64,000 bases of DNA from G020348185 sp964525045 (GCA_964525045.1 CAZGFD010000011.1:62001-126000), one strand, 5' to 3'. Counted from the stretch's first letter, positions 27,932 to 36,651 are shown. Notes: generated by a model not told the origin, from the sequence alone. A program made the numbers and translations.

Positions 27932-28876
27932 TCACTGGTGTAGCGTCCGCATGCGCCTGATCGTCTTCGCGACACCTTGGCGTACCCGCCACCCCCAGCG
28001 TTGGACGAGGCCGGCCCCTGGGTGGTTGGCAGAGCGATACTCCATCATTGCACGTACAGCCACCTCGCTCTCGACAATCTCGTCAGGTAGCGCCGGCAAT
28101 ACCTCAGAAAGTTCCACCTCGAACTCCGAAGTGTTCACACAGTGTACGCCGCTTCCGTCGAAACCCTCATTACGCACCAGCGACTGTCCCGGGTGGAGGG
28201 CGAGCCCGCTGTGCATGAACATGCTCCCATACCAGCGGATTGCCCATGAGTCGATGCGCCTCTGGGACTGCTGCCCAAGCATTTCCCAGAAGTACATACT
28301 GTCGCGGACGTTGAATTCGCTTACCAGCCCCCGCGACGTCACATACTCTTGGATGACGGCGGGGTTAGGCTCGAAGCGCTGCCAAGCACGGTCCCAGGTG
28401 GCCCAGCCCCAGCAAGTAGCCTCGCGGTAAAAGAATGCTGCAGGCAGGTGCTGGCGCACAGGGAACATGTACGCAGAAATGTGCATCACCCGCTCCTCGT
28501 CGGCGAATCGGTCAAGCGCCATGTTGAGGAATCCCAGTGCCGTACGCGAGAGCACTAGGTCGTCCTCCACGACGATGACGCGTCCATGTTCCGCGCATAA
28601 TTCGGTGACGCCGGCAATGATGGAGTTGGCCAGTCCGTGGTTGTGCTCCCGCTCTACCACGCGGGTGCCTGACGGTGCCAACTCGCGCACCGCGCGCCGA
28701 GTGGCCTCCACCAATTCCATTTCAGTCTCCGACCGCGGACCATCGCAGTAGACGGTGATAGAGCTGATCGCAGCCTCGGGGTTAGACAGGAGGCTCTGAA
28801 GGCTACGGCGCGCGTGATGCGGGCGGCTGTAGACGAACAGTGCGATAGGTGCCAGTTCGGATCCCTTACCAGTCAT
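27932..28876 (-). CDS. GT-A fold glycosyltransferase, GnT-I/HlpA-like
   Basis: A 314-residue protein resembling the bacterial GnT-I-like (often labelled HlpA-like) glycosyltransferases. It has PIALFVYSRPHHARRSLQSL at the N-terminus, EHNHGLANSIIAGV, the metal site VIVVEDDLVLS, and ATCWGWATWDRAW with W/G-rich flanks. A GTG at 28897 opens the frame, but the ATG at 28876 starts five bases beyond the preceding gene's stop and is closer to the first beta strand, so I chose it. The donor is unknown; the EDD motif and the tryptophan-rich region are typical of the family. Confidence 0.75.
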   Translation of the reverse strand: MTGKGSELAPIALFVYSRPHHARRSLQSLLSNPEAAISSITVYCDGPRSETEMELVEATRRAVRELAPSGTRVVEREHNHGLANSIIAGVTELCAEHGRVIVVEDDLVLSRTALGFLNMALDRFADEERVMHISAYMFPVRQHLPAAFFYREATCWGWATWDRAWQRFEPNPAVIQEYVTSRGLVSEFNVRDSMYFWEMLGQQSQRRIDSWAIRWYGSMFMHSGLALHPGQSLVRNEGFDGSGVHCVNTSEFEVELSEVLPALPDEIVESEVAVRAMMEYRSANHPGAGLVQRWGWRVRQGVAKTIRRMRTLHQ

Positions 28877-28880
28877 CGCC

Positions 28881-30104
28881 CTACTTCCAATCGCCACCCC
28901 CCTTTGTGGTTATCAAATGCGCGGGCGTGCTACCTTCACCTTGGGAAAAACGAGAGACCGTTTCGCGAAGGGCATCAAACATCGGCTCATTGCGCGCCCG
29001 CCAGGCTGCCAGCCAGGCAGCCCGAGCGACTGGGTCGGGCCGCCACGCGCCTGTCACCGCCTCGCCCAGGCGAACCGCCGCCAGCCTGGGCTCCGGGGGG
29101 AGGTGGAGCACTACGTCGGGCGGTATCTCAGCAGCGAAGGCGGTGGGGTTCTCCGCGACCGCCACCGCTGGAGCCTGCGCAATGCTCTTCACCACGGAGC
29201 TCTCCACCGGGGCCGACCATAGCGAGGGCACTAAGACCACGGAGGCCGCGGTAACAGCCGTGGCGAGCCCCGTATCCCAGGTCATGGGGGTAAACTCACA
29301 GTTGGCCGGAGCGTCGTCCAGTTCCAAAGGGCGAGGAAAGGGCATTAGGAAACGAAGTTCCGGCGCATTTCGCGCAACATCCAGGGCCCACCGTGCACCC
29401 TTGGCCTCAACCCAGAATCCGTGGAAAACCACGTCGGCCCGCCATCCCCTAACGGGCGCCGGGGTCGGAGCATCAAAGATCCCAATCCAATCCGCGGTCC
29501 ACAGCCCCACTACCGGTACCTGCACGCCGAAATGGCGCGCCGCCAGCTGTGCTTGGGTCGTGCACTGGGCAACGAGGCGCAAGCGTCCATTCCTGACCAG
29601 TTCCCGCAGTTCCCGCACGTACTTCCGGGCGTGACTGTCCGGAACCGGAAAGGGCTTGCAGGCATGTTTATCGATGGCCTCGAAACGGCCCTCTAGACAC
29701 CCAAGGCATGGCGCTATTTCCCCTTGAAGGTGATTGTAGCTACGTATGCAGAAGAAGCTACTGTCAAGGAGGAACATCACGGGCGGCCGATGGCGGCGTC
29801 GAACAAAGTCCAGTGTTCGGCGTAGGCCAATGGTCTGAGGATGCATCAACACTGCTTCATGCCCGTTTCGCATGCTGTCGAACCGAAAGCGGAAGCGAAA
29901 CCAAGCGCGGATGACCTGGGCAGCCAAGACCTCGCGAATTGCCGAAAACACGCGCCCGGCGCGAAGAAGAATCCAAGGCGATTGGCTGTATTGTGCCGAG
30001 TACACCACCTCGGCACCTTGAGCCTGTAGCCAACGGACAAGCTGACCCGTGCCAGAGGAGCCGGGCGGGATCCCGGCATAGAGGATAAGTCGCCGACCCT
30101 TCAT
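28881..30104 (-). CDS. Putative GT-B glycosyltransferase of unrecognised family
   Basis: A 407-residue protein I cannot place in a named family. It begins RLILYAGIPPGSSGTGQLVRWL, a glycine-rich opening typical of GT-B acceptor domains. Near the end VLVPSLWSAPVESSVVKSIA looks like a GT4 donor site with Glu at the first catalytic position. A Cys cluster (CLGCLEGRFEAIDKHAC) mid-protein is unusual. The frame extends 136 codons further upstream, but that part overlaps the epimerase gene. The ATG at 30104 overlaps that gene's stop by four bases and is the likely start. It is expected to add a sugar, perhaps the dideoxyhexose made by the genes just upstream. Confidence 0.65.
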   Translation of the reverse strand: MKGRRLILYAGIPPGSSGTGQLVRWLQAQGAEVVYSAQYSQSPWILLRAGRVFSAIREVLAAQVIRAWFRFRFRFDSMRNGHEAVLMHPQTIGLRRTLDFVRRRHRPPVMFLLDSSFFCIRSYNHLQGEIAPCLGCLEGRFEAIDKHACKPFPVPDSHARKYVRELRELVRNGRLRLVAQCTTQAQLAARHFGVQVPVVGLWTADWIGIFDAPTPAPVRGWRADVVFHGFWVEAKGARWALDVARNAPELRFLMPFPRPLELDDAPANCEFTPMTWDTGLATAVTAASVVLVPSLWSAPVESSVVKSIAQAPAVAVAENPTAFAAEIPPDVVLHLPPEPRLAAVRLGEAVTGAWRPDPVARAAWLAAWRARNEPMFDALRETVSRFSQGEGSTPAHLITTKGGGDWK

Positions 30105-31021
30105 GCGGCTGTCACCACCTCGGCCCCCATGCGCCGCAGACCCTCGATGAGGGATGTACGGGAAGGGTTGCCCAGTAGGGACCGCATTCGACTCACGTCG
30201 GCGACTACACTGGCCAACTCGCCGGACCGGTGAGGACGCCTTCCAAAACGCATCAGATCCGTGCCACCCAGGCATCCAGCCACCCGCATCACAAAGTCTC
30301 GTAGCACCACAGGCTCCCCGGAACCCAGGTTGACCGTCAGCGTGCCAGGAAGGTCGGGTAGGAATAGCAGCGCCGTCAGGTCGTGGGCTATGTCCTCCAC
30401 GTAGCTGTAATCGCGGCTCACGTCGCATAAGGTAAGGTCCAGCGGTTTGTGTTGCTTGCAAGCATCCACGATTTGAGGGAGCAGGCGGTGCGGACCTTCC
30501 CCAGGGCCCCAAAAGCCGAAGGGTCTAACAATTAAGAGTGGCAATCCGAGGGTGCACGCCCTCTCGGCCATGATGATCGTTGCGGCGGCCTTACTCGCGC
30601 CATATATACCACTGGGCCTAAGTGGTACGTCCTCCGCTATGGGACCTGGATGCGAGCCATACTCAAAGCAGCTACCCACATGCACAAAGCGTTTCACCCT
30701 GTATGCCGCGGCGGCCTCGATCAATCCATTCGAACCTAGGACGTTTACCTTGAGGGCTAGGTGCGAATCCTGGTCCGCGAAGTTTACCCCATACGCAGCG
30801 CAGTGCACGACGAACTGAGGCATCTCCTCGGCGAACAGGGTCTGCACTGCCTGCCGGTTGCACACATCCACCACCCGTTTTATGTCGACGCCCGGACGGT
30901 GACTCGTCGCCACCGCCCGAGCACCCCTTCGGCGTAGTGCCCCGACCACGTGACGACCTAAGAACCCACCGGCACCGGTTACCAGAACTTTCGCATCCTG
31001 GGCATGCACGTCACCCCCCAT
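30101..31021 (-). CDS. SDR nucleotide-sugar reductase/epimerase; candidate final enzyme of the CDP-3,6-dideoxyhexose pathway
   Basis: A 306-residue extended SDR: VLVTGAGGFLGRH (cofactor loop), VVDVCNRQAV, HCAAYGVNF, YGASKAAATIIM (catalytic YxxxK) and RPFGFWGPGEGPHRLLPQI. In known CDP-dideoxyhexose operons rfbF-rfbG-rfbH are followed by a 4-reductase (RfbJ for abequose, RfbS for paratose). This gene follows rfbH with an 11-base overlap, so it is the obvious candidate. Which sugar it makes cannot be read here. I chose the ATG at 31021; a GTG at 31009 with GGGGG before it is a reasonable alternative. The frame extends to 31072 inside rfbH and is probably not used. Confidence 0.78.
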   Translation of the reverse strand: MGGDVHAQDAKVLVTGAGGFLGRHVVGALRRRGARAVATSHRPGVDIKRVVDVCNRQAVQTLFAEEMPQFVVHCAAYGVNFADQDSHLALKVNVLGSNGLIEAAAAYRVKRFVHVGSCFEYGSHPGPIAEDVPLRPSGIYGASKAAATIIMAERACTLGLPLLIVRPFGFWGPGEGPHRLLPQIVDACKQHKPLDLTLCDVSRDYSYVEDIAHDLTALLFLPDLPGTLTVNLGSGEPVVLRDFVMRVAGCLGGTDLMRFGRRPHRSGELASVVADVSRMRSLLGNPSRTSLIEGLRRMGAEVVTAA

Positions 31022-32375
31022 GGCTTTGAATAAACTCGATGATGCAGTCGGCCATGTAGTTGATGTGTTCATCGGCCAAACCCGGGAACACTCCGAGCCA
31101 AAAGGTCCGCATCATCACGGTATCGGTGTTGGTGAGATTGCCGACTACGCGGTACTCACGACCCTGCATGTAGGGCTGGCGGAGGAGATTACCCGCGAAC
31201 AGGTTGCGGGTTGCGACGTCGCGGTCGTTGAGATACTGCACAAGCTTCCCTCGCGTAAATGGGGCGCCCTCGCATACCGTGACTGGGAAGCCAAACCAGG
31301 CAGGGTCCGCACCGCGGGTAGCCTCAGGAAGAATCAAGTACTCGCCCAATGCACTCAGGCGCTCGTTGAGTCGGCGGAAATTCTCTTTGCGCGCCGCGAT
31401 GAACCCGGCGAGCCGTTCGAGCTGGGCGACCCCCACCGCCGCCTGCATGTCGGTGATTTTTAGATTATAGCCTAAGTGGCTATAGATGTACTTGTGATCG
31501 TACCCATCGGGCAACTGGCCCAACTGCCACTCGAAGCGTTTGTTGCACGTGTTGTCTTTGCCGGGGGCGCACCAGCAATCGCGGCCCCAGTCGCGAACGG
31601 ACTCAAGTATCCGGCGCAACATTCCGCGGTCGGTGAACACGGCTCCGCCTTCGCCCATGGTGATGTGATGAGCCGGATAAAAGCTCAGGGTGCCGATGTG
31701 GCCAAAGGTCCCGACCAACTGGCCCTTATAGGTAGATCCCAGAGCATCGCAACAGTCCTCAACCAGCCAAAGACCGTGTTTCTCTGCAAGGCGGGTGACT
31801 GTATCTAGTTCGAAGGGATTACCCAGCGTGTGGGCGAGCATGATGGCGCGGGTGCGCTCGCTGATGGCGGCCTCGAGCATTTCCGGGCAAGCGTTGTAGG
31901 TTGGGATGTCGACGTCGACGAAAACCGGTTTCAGTCCGTGCTGGATTATCGGGTTGACCGTGGTGGGGAATGCGGCTGCCACCGTGATGACTTCATCACC
32001 CGGCTTCAGCCGCTTGCTCTTGAGCTTTGGGGAGGTCAGCGCCGAGACGGCCAGCAGGTTCGCCGAGGAGCCTGAGTTGGTGGTGAGCACGTGCTTACGA
32101 TCCAGCACGCCGGCAAGACGCGATTCGAACTCCTTATTGTAGCGGCCTGTGGTGAGCCAGAAATCCAGGGACGCATCGACCAGCGCGCGAAGCTCCTTGG
32201 GGCCGAAAACCTTCCCAGATACGGCCACTCGCGATTGGCCGGGGGTAAATTCCCGTGGCGCATGAACCTGGTGCGCATACTCCTCGACGAGGGTAAGGAT
32301 GCGCTCGCGCAGGATCTCCTCCCCCATGCCCTCGCCCATCGAAGACAGCGCCCGCGTTGGCCCGCTACTTCTCAT
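31011..32375 (-). CDS. rfbH: CDP-4-keto-6-deoxy-D-glucose 3-dehydrase (E1)
   Basis: PMP- and [2Fe-2S]-dependent enzyme that removes the 3-hydroxyl of CDP-4-keto-6-deoxyglucose, giving the 3,6-dideoxy sugar. The 454-residue aminotransferase-like fold matches Salmonella RfbH/Yersinia E1 closely from start to end. Where aminotransferases carry the PLP lysine it has histidine (SFYPAHHITMGEGG), the family hallmark. Iron-sulfur cysteines sit in VEDCCDALGS and RDWGRDCWCAPGKDNTC. The ATG at 32375 overlaps the rfbG stop (TGATG). ATGs at 32339 and 32327 are alternatives, and alignment with RfbH favours 32327. It needs a partner reductase (RfbI/E3), which I do not see in the window. Confidence 0.95.
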   Translation of the reverse strand: MRSSGPTRALSSMGEGMGEEILRERILTLVEEYAHQVHAPREFTPGQSRVAVSGKVFGPKELRALVDASLDFWLTTGRYNKEFESRLAGVLDRKHVLTTNSGSSANLLAVSALTSPKLKSKRLKPGDEVITVAAAFPTTVNPIIQHGLKPVFVDVDIPTYNACPEMLEAAISERTRAIMLAHTLGNPFELDTVTRLAEKHGLWLVEDCCDALGSTYKGQLVGTFGHIGTLSFYPAHHITMGEGGAVFTDRGMLRRILESVRDWGRDCWCAPGKDNTCNKRFEWQLGQLPDGYDHKYIYSHLGYNLKITDMQAAVGVAQLERLAGFIAARKENFRRLNERLSALGEYLILPEATRGADPAWFGFPVTVCEGAPFTRGKLVQYLNDRDVATRNLFAGNLLRQPYMQGREYRVVGNLTNTDTVMMRTFWLGVFPGLADEHINYMADCIIEFIQSHGG

Positions 32376-33469
32376 CAATCCACCGCCTCGCCGGCTGAGT
32401 GCGTCGGGGCGGCCTCCGCCGTACCTGCGTATCTAGCAATCTGAGATTCCATCAATTCGCGCACATCCCGCCCCTCAAAGTAAGCCCTGTACCATTGCGC
32501 GGTATATGCGAGCCCCTCCGCCAGGCCCCATCGTGGTTTCCAGCCAAGATGCTGGCGCGCCTTACTTGAATCTAGCTTGAGAAAATTCGCCTCATGAGGC
32601 GCGGCGGCCCCCCACTCATGCTTCCAGCTCGCCTCCGCACCCCAAAGGCCTGTCAGCATGCGGGCTACCTCTGCGACCGTCCGTTCCGCGTCGATATCTG
32701 GCCCAAAATTCCAAGCGTCCGCGAACCCGGCACCCTGAGTCAAGAGCCGCTCCGCCAGCAAGAGGTAGCCGTGCAGGGGCTCTAGGACGTGCTGCCAAGG
32801 GCGAATGGCACCTGGGTTGCGGACTATCGCGGTCTTCCGTTCCATGAAAGCACGCATAAGGTCCGGCACCAAGCGGTCTGCGGCCCAATCGCCGCCCCCG
32901 TAGACGTTGCCCGCTCTAGCGGTAGCTATGTGAACCCCCCCCGGATCCAGGAAGGAACGACGATAGGCCGCACTGACCAATTCCGTACAGCCCTTGCTGC
33001 TCGAATAGGGATCATGTCCGCCCATGGATTCAGTCTCGCGGTATCCCCAGGGCCATTCGCGATTCTCGTAGCACTTGTCGCTGGTAACCACTACAACCGC
33101 ACGCGTGGTGCCAACTTGCCGTACGGCTTCAAGCACATGCGCCGTCCCGAGCACGTTGGTGGAAAAGGTGGCCAGCGGTTGTATGTATGACCGGCGGACC
33201 AGCGATTGCGCTGCCAGGTGGAACACCACCTCCGGCTCGCTATGGGCCACCGCATTCAGAGTACTAGGGAAGTCGTTAATGTCAACCCTCATCGAATCAA
33301 CCTCGGATTCTACTCGCGCAGTTTCGTAGAGCGACGGCGTGGTGGGGGGGGGCAACGCCAGCCCCCAGACCTGCGCACCCAGGGCCTTAAGCCACAAACA
33401 CATCCATCCTCCCTTAAAACCTGTGTGCCCTGTGACCAGCACCCGCCGTCCCTGCCACAGCGAGGCCAT
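32375..33469 (-). CDS. rfbG: CDP-glucose 4,6-dehydratase
   Basis: Converts CDP-glucose to CDP-4-keto-6-deoxyglucose. The 364-residue SDR has VLVTGHTGFKGGWMCLWL (the GHTGFKG loop is characteristic of RfbG), FHLAAQSLVRRSY, TSDKCYENREW, YSSSKGCTELV (catalytic YxxxK) and ARAGNVYGGGDWAADRLVPD. All of these match RfbG rather than dTDP- or GDP-sugar dehydratases. The frame opens at 33508 with an ATG at 33478 too, but the ATG at 33469 overlaps the rfbF stop (TGATG) and is followed directly by the typical N-terminus. It is part of the rfbF-rfbG-rfbH-SDR coupled set. Confidence 0.95.
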   Translation of the reverse strand: MASLWQGRRVLVTGHTGFKGGWMCLWLKALGAQVWGLALPPPTTPSLYETARVESEVDSMRVDINDFPSTLNAVAHSEPEVVFHLAAQSLVRRSYIQPLATFSTNVLGTAHVLEAVRQVGTTRAVVVVTSDKCYENREWPWGYRETESMGGHDPYSSSKGCTELVSAAYRRSFLDPGGVHIATARAGNVYGGGDWAADRLVPDLMRAFMERKTAIVRNPGAIRPWQHVLEPLHGYLLLAERLLTQGAGFADAWNFGPDIDAERTVAEVARMLTGLWGAEASWKHEWGAAAPHEANFLKLDSSKARQHLGWKPRWGLAEGLAYTAQWYRAYFEGRDVRELMESQIARYAGTAEAAPTHSAGEAVD

Positions 33470-34239
33470 CAGTCCCATACCTTCCAGGGCGCCAAGCCGC
33501 TTTTCCACAGTCCCTCAAGGTGATGGCGGTCGCGTAAAGTGTCCATAGGCTGCCAAAAGCCATGATGCTTGTAGGCAACTAACTCACCTGCGCGGGCGAG
33601 CCGTTCCATAGGTTCCCGTTCCCAGGAGGTCTGGTCCCCCTCAACGTATTCAGCCACGCCTGGCGAGAGTACAAAGAAACCGCCGTTGATCCAATTGCCA
33701 TCGCCTATGGGCTTTTCCTGGAAGCTGGTCACTGTATCGTTCTCCAGTCGCAGGGAACCGAACCGCCCCGGCATGCGTACTGCCGTCACGGTGGCCTTAC
33801 GGCCGTTTTTCTTGTGTTGCGAAACCAGTTCGGTAATGTTCACGTCACCCAAACCGTCACCATAGGTAAAGCAGAAGTCCTCACGGTCGAGGTAAGGCAT
33901 CACGCGGCGTAGTCTCCCGCCTGTAAGGGTATCCGTGCCGGTGTCCACCAACGTCACGCGCCACGGCTCTGCTTGAGCTTCGTGAATTTCCACGGCATTG
34001 TTTCGCACATCGATAGTCACGTTGGCAGCGTGCAGCAAATAGTTGGCAAAGTACTCTTTGATCATATAGCCCTTGTAGCCGAGGCAAATCACAAAGTCAT
34101 GGATCCCATGGGTCGAGTAGATTTTCATGATGTGCCAAAGAATGGGTTTTTCACCTATCTCCACCATGGGCTTGGGCTTGAGCATCGTCTCTTCGCTCAA
34201 GCGTGTTCCAAGTCCGCCGGCCAGTATCACTGCCTGCAT
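33469..34239 (-). CDS. rfbF: Glucose-1-phosphate cytidylyltransferase
   Basis: Makes CDP-glucose from CTP and glucose-1-phosphate, the entry step of 3,6-dideoxyhexose synthesis. The 256-residue nucleotidyltransferase fold has VILAGGLGTRLSEET, KPKPMVEIGEKPILWHIM, CLGYKGYMIKEYF, FTYGDGLGDV (metal-binding Asp) and EKPIGDGNWINGGFFVL. These are diagnostic for RfbF/DdhA rather than glucose-1-phosphate thymidylyl- or uridylyltransferases. It starts at ATG 34239 and overlaps rfbG. A 119-codon frame ends one base upstream of its ATG. Confidence 0.96.
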   Translation of the reverse strand: MQAVILAGGLGTRLSEETMLKPKPMVEIGEKPILWHIMKIYSTHGIHDFVICLGYKGYMIKEYFANYLLHAANVTIDVRNNAVEIHEAQAEPWRVTLVDTGTDTLTGGRLRRVMPYLDREDFCFTYGDGLGDVNITELVSQHKKNGRKATVTAVRMPGRFGSLRLENDTVTSFQEKPIGDGNWINGGFFVLSPGVAEYVEGDQTSWEREPMERLARAGELVAYKHHGFWQPMDTLRDRHHLEGLWKSGLAPWKVWD

Positions 34240-34240
34240 G

Positions 34241-34600
34241 TTATTTCAGCCACTCTTGGGCTGTCCCAAAGTGCATTTCGGTCCGGGTGCCTTTTCCGGT
34301 CTTGGGATACACTACACCCCGAGCAGGAGGCTCTTGTAGGAGATGAGCGGGAGTGTCCCAGACAGATAGGGTTCCCGGGCTGTGCTTCAAGCATGAGCAC
34401 TTCGACTGTTTCCAGAACACCAACTTGGTCGATGATTTTTTGTCGGCGCATCCCCACACCAAGATGTTAGGCGCAATAGCCGCGCCAGCAACCTCCCCCC
34501 CGAGCGGATTCCAAGGCAGAAGCTTTGCCAGAGGTTCCGAGTGAAGGCCGACTCCGTTTACGGTGGCCGGCTGTGAAATCCCAGAAAAGCCGAAGCTCAT
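34241..34600 (-). CDS. Hypothetical small protein directly upstream of rfbF
   Basis: A 119-codon frame starting at an ATG with purine-rich AGGGAGGGA immediately upstream and ending one base before the rfbF start. That spacing favours a real cotranslated gene. The predicted protein (starting MSFGFSGISQPATVNG, ending TEMHFGTAQEWLK) matches nothing I recognise. No transmembrane or catalytic signature is visible. Another frame over the same bases (34227-34457) also reads plausibly, so this may be a degraded gene. Treat it as provisional. Confidence 0.35.
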   Translation of the reverse strand: MSFGFSGISQPATVNGVGLHSEPLAKLLPWNPLGGEVAGAAIAPNILVWGCADKKSSTKLVFWKQSKCSCLKHSPGTLSVWDTPAHLLQEPPARGVVYPKTGKGTRTEMHFGTAQEWLK

Positions 34601-35250
34601 TCCCTCCCTAGCTCCTTCGCTCTCTCGTTGTCAAGACAATACCCACAGTACCGCACAGTTCCGGGAGGAGGGGTTCCTTAGGACCTTTTGGTACGAACCA
34701 CGGCTTTTCTCCCCGTGCCCACTGCCGCCAATAGGAGGCTGAGACATCACTTCTGGGCATGAAAGCGGTTGGGGTCGTTTCCGATATCTTTGGAGGTCGC
34801 TGAATAGCCATCCGGTATATCGTTTCCCTCACCACACAAGCTGGAATCCCTTGCGCTCCAACCATTGTGGCTTCCTGTGATCATGAACCAGTCATAAATA
34901 TGTCAGTGTAAGACGAAATACCTCAGCGACGAAGCTGTGCAGCTTGCCATAGGAGGCACGTCAATGCTTCAAGCCGTCAGTCCTCGAACGAGACGCTTTT
35001 GAAGCATCGGTGTGCGGGAGGGGCGATATTGGCTGCACCAAGATGTCATTGCCATCGCGTAAAAAGGCAACATCCACCGCTTCCTTCGGCGCTTCAAAGA
35101 AGAGTGTGTCTGGCAGCATCACATTCCAATTCTAGCAATCAAGGGGACAGGTACTTTCCAGTGACTCCAAAGGCAGAACGCGGGCTAGCACGCACTAGAC
35201 GCCAGGCCACTGCTCTCCCCGTCAATATCGAACACTACTAGGGAAGGAAA
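34601..35250. other. Non-coding or degenerate gap inside the minus-strand block
   Basis: About 650 bases separating the dideoxyhexose genes from the glycosyltransferase at 35251, the only sizeable break in the minus-strand block. It contains an 85-codon minus frame (34608-34865), a roughly 52-codon minus frame between 34957 and 35115, and a 9-bp perfect inverted repeat ATGCTTCAA/TTGAAGCAT (34964-34972 and 34999-35007, 26-base spacer). None resembles a known gene or a complete insertion sequence. It looks like a module junction. Confidence 0.45.
34964..35007. repeat. 9-bp inverted repeat with 26-base spacer
   Basis: ATGCTTCAA at 34964-34972 and its exact reverse complement at 34999-35007. It lies in the gap between two gene modules. 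It could be a terminator-like hairpin, the end of a lost element, or chance. Confidence 0.4.
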
Positions 35251-36651
35251 TCACCCGGCCAATACGCGATTAAGAAATTTTTCCAGACAGTCCCCCGCGA
35301 CCTGTTCATTGAAATCTGCGCGGTACTTCGCGAAGTTTTCCGGTGGTAACGGCTTTTCTGCCAATTGTTCCAAAGCTTCGAGCATGGCTTGCACATTGTC
35401 CTGGGGGACGACAGCTCCGATTCCATAACGACGTACCCGGTCGGCCATTAGAAATCCGTCACTTACCAGGATCGGCTTCTCAAAGCAACCCGCCTTTCCG
35501 AGCATATTGCTGCTGATGCGGAAGTTCCGATATGCGGCAAAAAGAATGTCCGAGGTTTGTATCACGGCGTTGAATTCTCTTTCGTCCGACAGGTACTGGG
35601 TATGGAGTAGGAGATTTTCCGGAAGCGTCCCAGTAAGTCGCTCAAAGGCGACCCTGTCCAACGGGCTGAATGTGCCGACATGTATTTCACCGACTTGAAC
35701 GAAAAACCAACGTTTCGGGTCCGCCAGAGTGATAAGTTCGCACCACCTGGCTATGTTTTTCTGTCCCCCGATGCAACCGCCAAGGAAAACGACCTTACGT
35801 GCGGCGGCGCGAATTCGGACATCCTCGGCCAGAGGGCACGGGCCTTCCGTCAATTCCACGTTGGTTACGTCGGGTAGAAACTGGAAATTCTTGTCCGGAA
35901 GGCTTTTGCTGTACGCTCTGCAAATGGCCTCATCCAGGAAGCACATACCGCGAAACGATGGCAGTGTATAATACCCTTCTCCCGGTGGCGGCTCGGAGGG
36001 GACGAACCGGATTCCACTCCAAGGAAGGCGACAAACCGCGGCAAATTTTCGCCATGGTTTAACCCCAGTTTTGTACATATCGAGATACATATTAAAGATG
36101 AGATCCGGGTGCCATGGGGATTTCTTGAGGGAAGCATTGATACGCCGGGCCATTTCGACCGGTCCCAGGTAGTGAATTTCCGAGGGAGACCCTTGATCAC
36201 TGCCCTGTAGCATCGCGCCGGCGATTTGCTGATAGAGCAAATGAACAACACGAGATGGCCAATATAGTGGGGGAATGATAATTTGAAAAATCCGTTTTCT
36301 CATCCGGACGTGGCTCTTCATTCCTGGATTAATGCGACTTTCTGGACGTCTTTCAGCGTAGTTTTCCCCATGAGCGAGCCAGATTCTCCATATCCGGCCT
36401 ATGTAGTTCCATATGCGAATTAAAGTTGGCCGGCGATGCGTCACCTCCCAGTCCAACACACGAAGCCTGGGGTGGTCCGTCAGTTGCCGCTGCGCCAGAT
36501 GCGACTGCAGGGTCTGTCGGTCTGGAGTAAGCACAAGGATACGATATCCACGTTCCAGCAGGAGACCGACAAACAAGGTATTCCATGAGTCCAGATGCCC
36601 ATGCCCGGAAATTGGGTTGTAAATGAGAACCGAAGGCACGTAGTTCCTCAT
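35251..36651 (-). CDS. Putative GT-B glycosyltransferase of unrecognised family
   Basis: A 466-residue cytoplasmic protein. It opens PSVLIYNPISGHGHLDSWNTLF, a loop seen in GT-B acceptor domains (GHG/GHLxSW). The later half has KVVFLGGCIGGQKNIARWCELI, HTQYLSDEREFNAVIQTSDILFAAYRNFRISSNMLGKAG and KPILVSDG, in the order expected of a donor-binding domain in GT1/GT4-like proteins. I cannot name the family or the sugar. The frame extends 91 codons further, but the ATG at 36651 overlaps the asnB stop by four bases and is the likely start. It belongs to the exporter pair B operon. Confidence 0.68.
   Translation of the reverse strand: MRNYVPSVLIYNPISGHGHLDSWNTLFVGLLLERGYRILVLTPDRQTLQSHLAQRQLTDHPRLRVLDWEVTHRRPTLIRIWNYIGRIWRIWLAHGENYAERRPESRINPGMKSHVRMRKRIFQIIIPPLYWPSRVVHLLYQQIAGAMLQGSDQGSPSEIHYLGPVEMARRINASLKKSPWHPDLIFNMYLDMYKTGVKPWRKFAAVCRLPWSGIRFVPSEPPPGEGYYTLPSFRGMCFLDEAICRAYSKSLPDKNFQFLPDVTNVELTEGPCPLAEDVRIRAAARKVVFLGGCIGGQKNIARWCELITLADPKRWFFVQVGEIHVGTFSPLDRVAFERLTGTLPENLLLHTQYLSDEREFNAVIQTSDILFAAYRNFRISSNMLGKAGCFEKPILVSDGFLMADRVRRYGIGAVVPQDNVQAMLEALEQLAEKPLPPENFAKYRADFNEQVAGDCLEKFLNRVLAG

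Noticed and set aside
26829..28750. Long open frames on the plus strand (for example 26829-27527 and 27774-28430) opposite the minus-strand genes
   Set aside because: They are mirror frames caused by high GC; the minus-strand frames encode clear FkbM and GT-A proteins.
30105..30512. 136-codon N-terminal extension of the glycosyltransferase at 28881
   Set aside because: It lies inside the SDR gene, is Arg/Pro-rich and unlike a protein; ATG 30104 with a four-base overlap is a better start.
35141..35158. GGGGACAGGTAC-like motif, also near 6604 as GGGGGACAGGTTC
   Set aside because: It resembles motifs near REP-associated transposases, but two imperfect copies 28 kb apart with no transposase are not enough.
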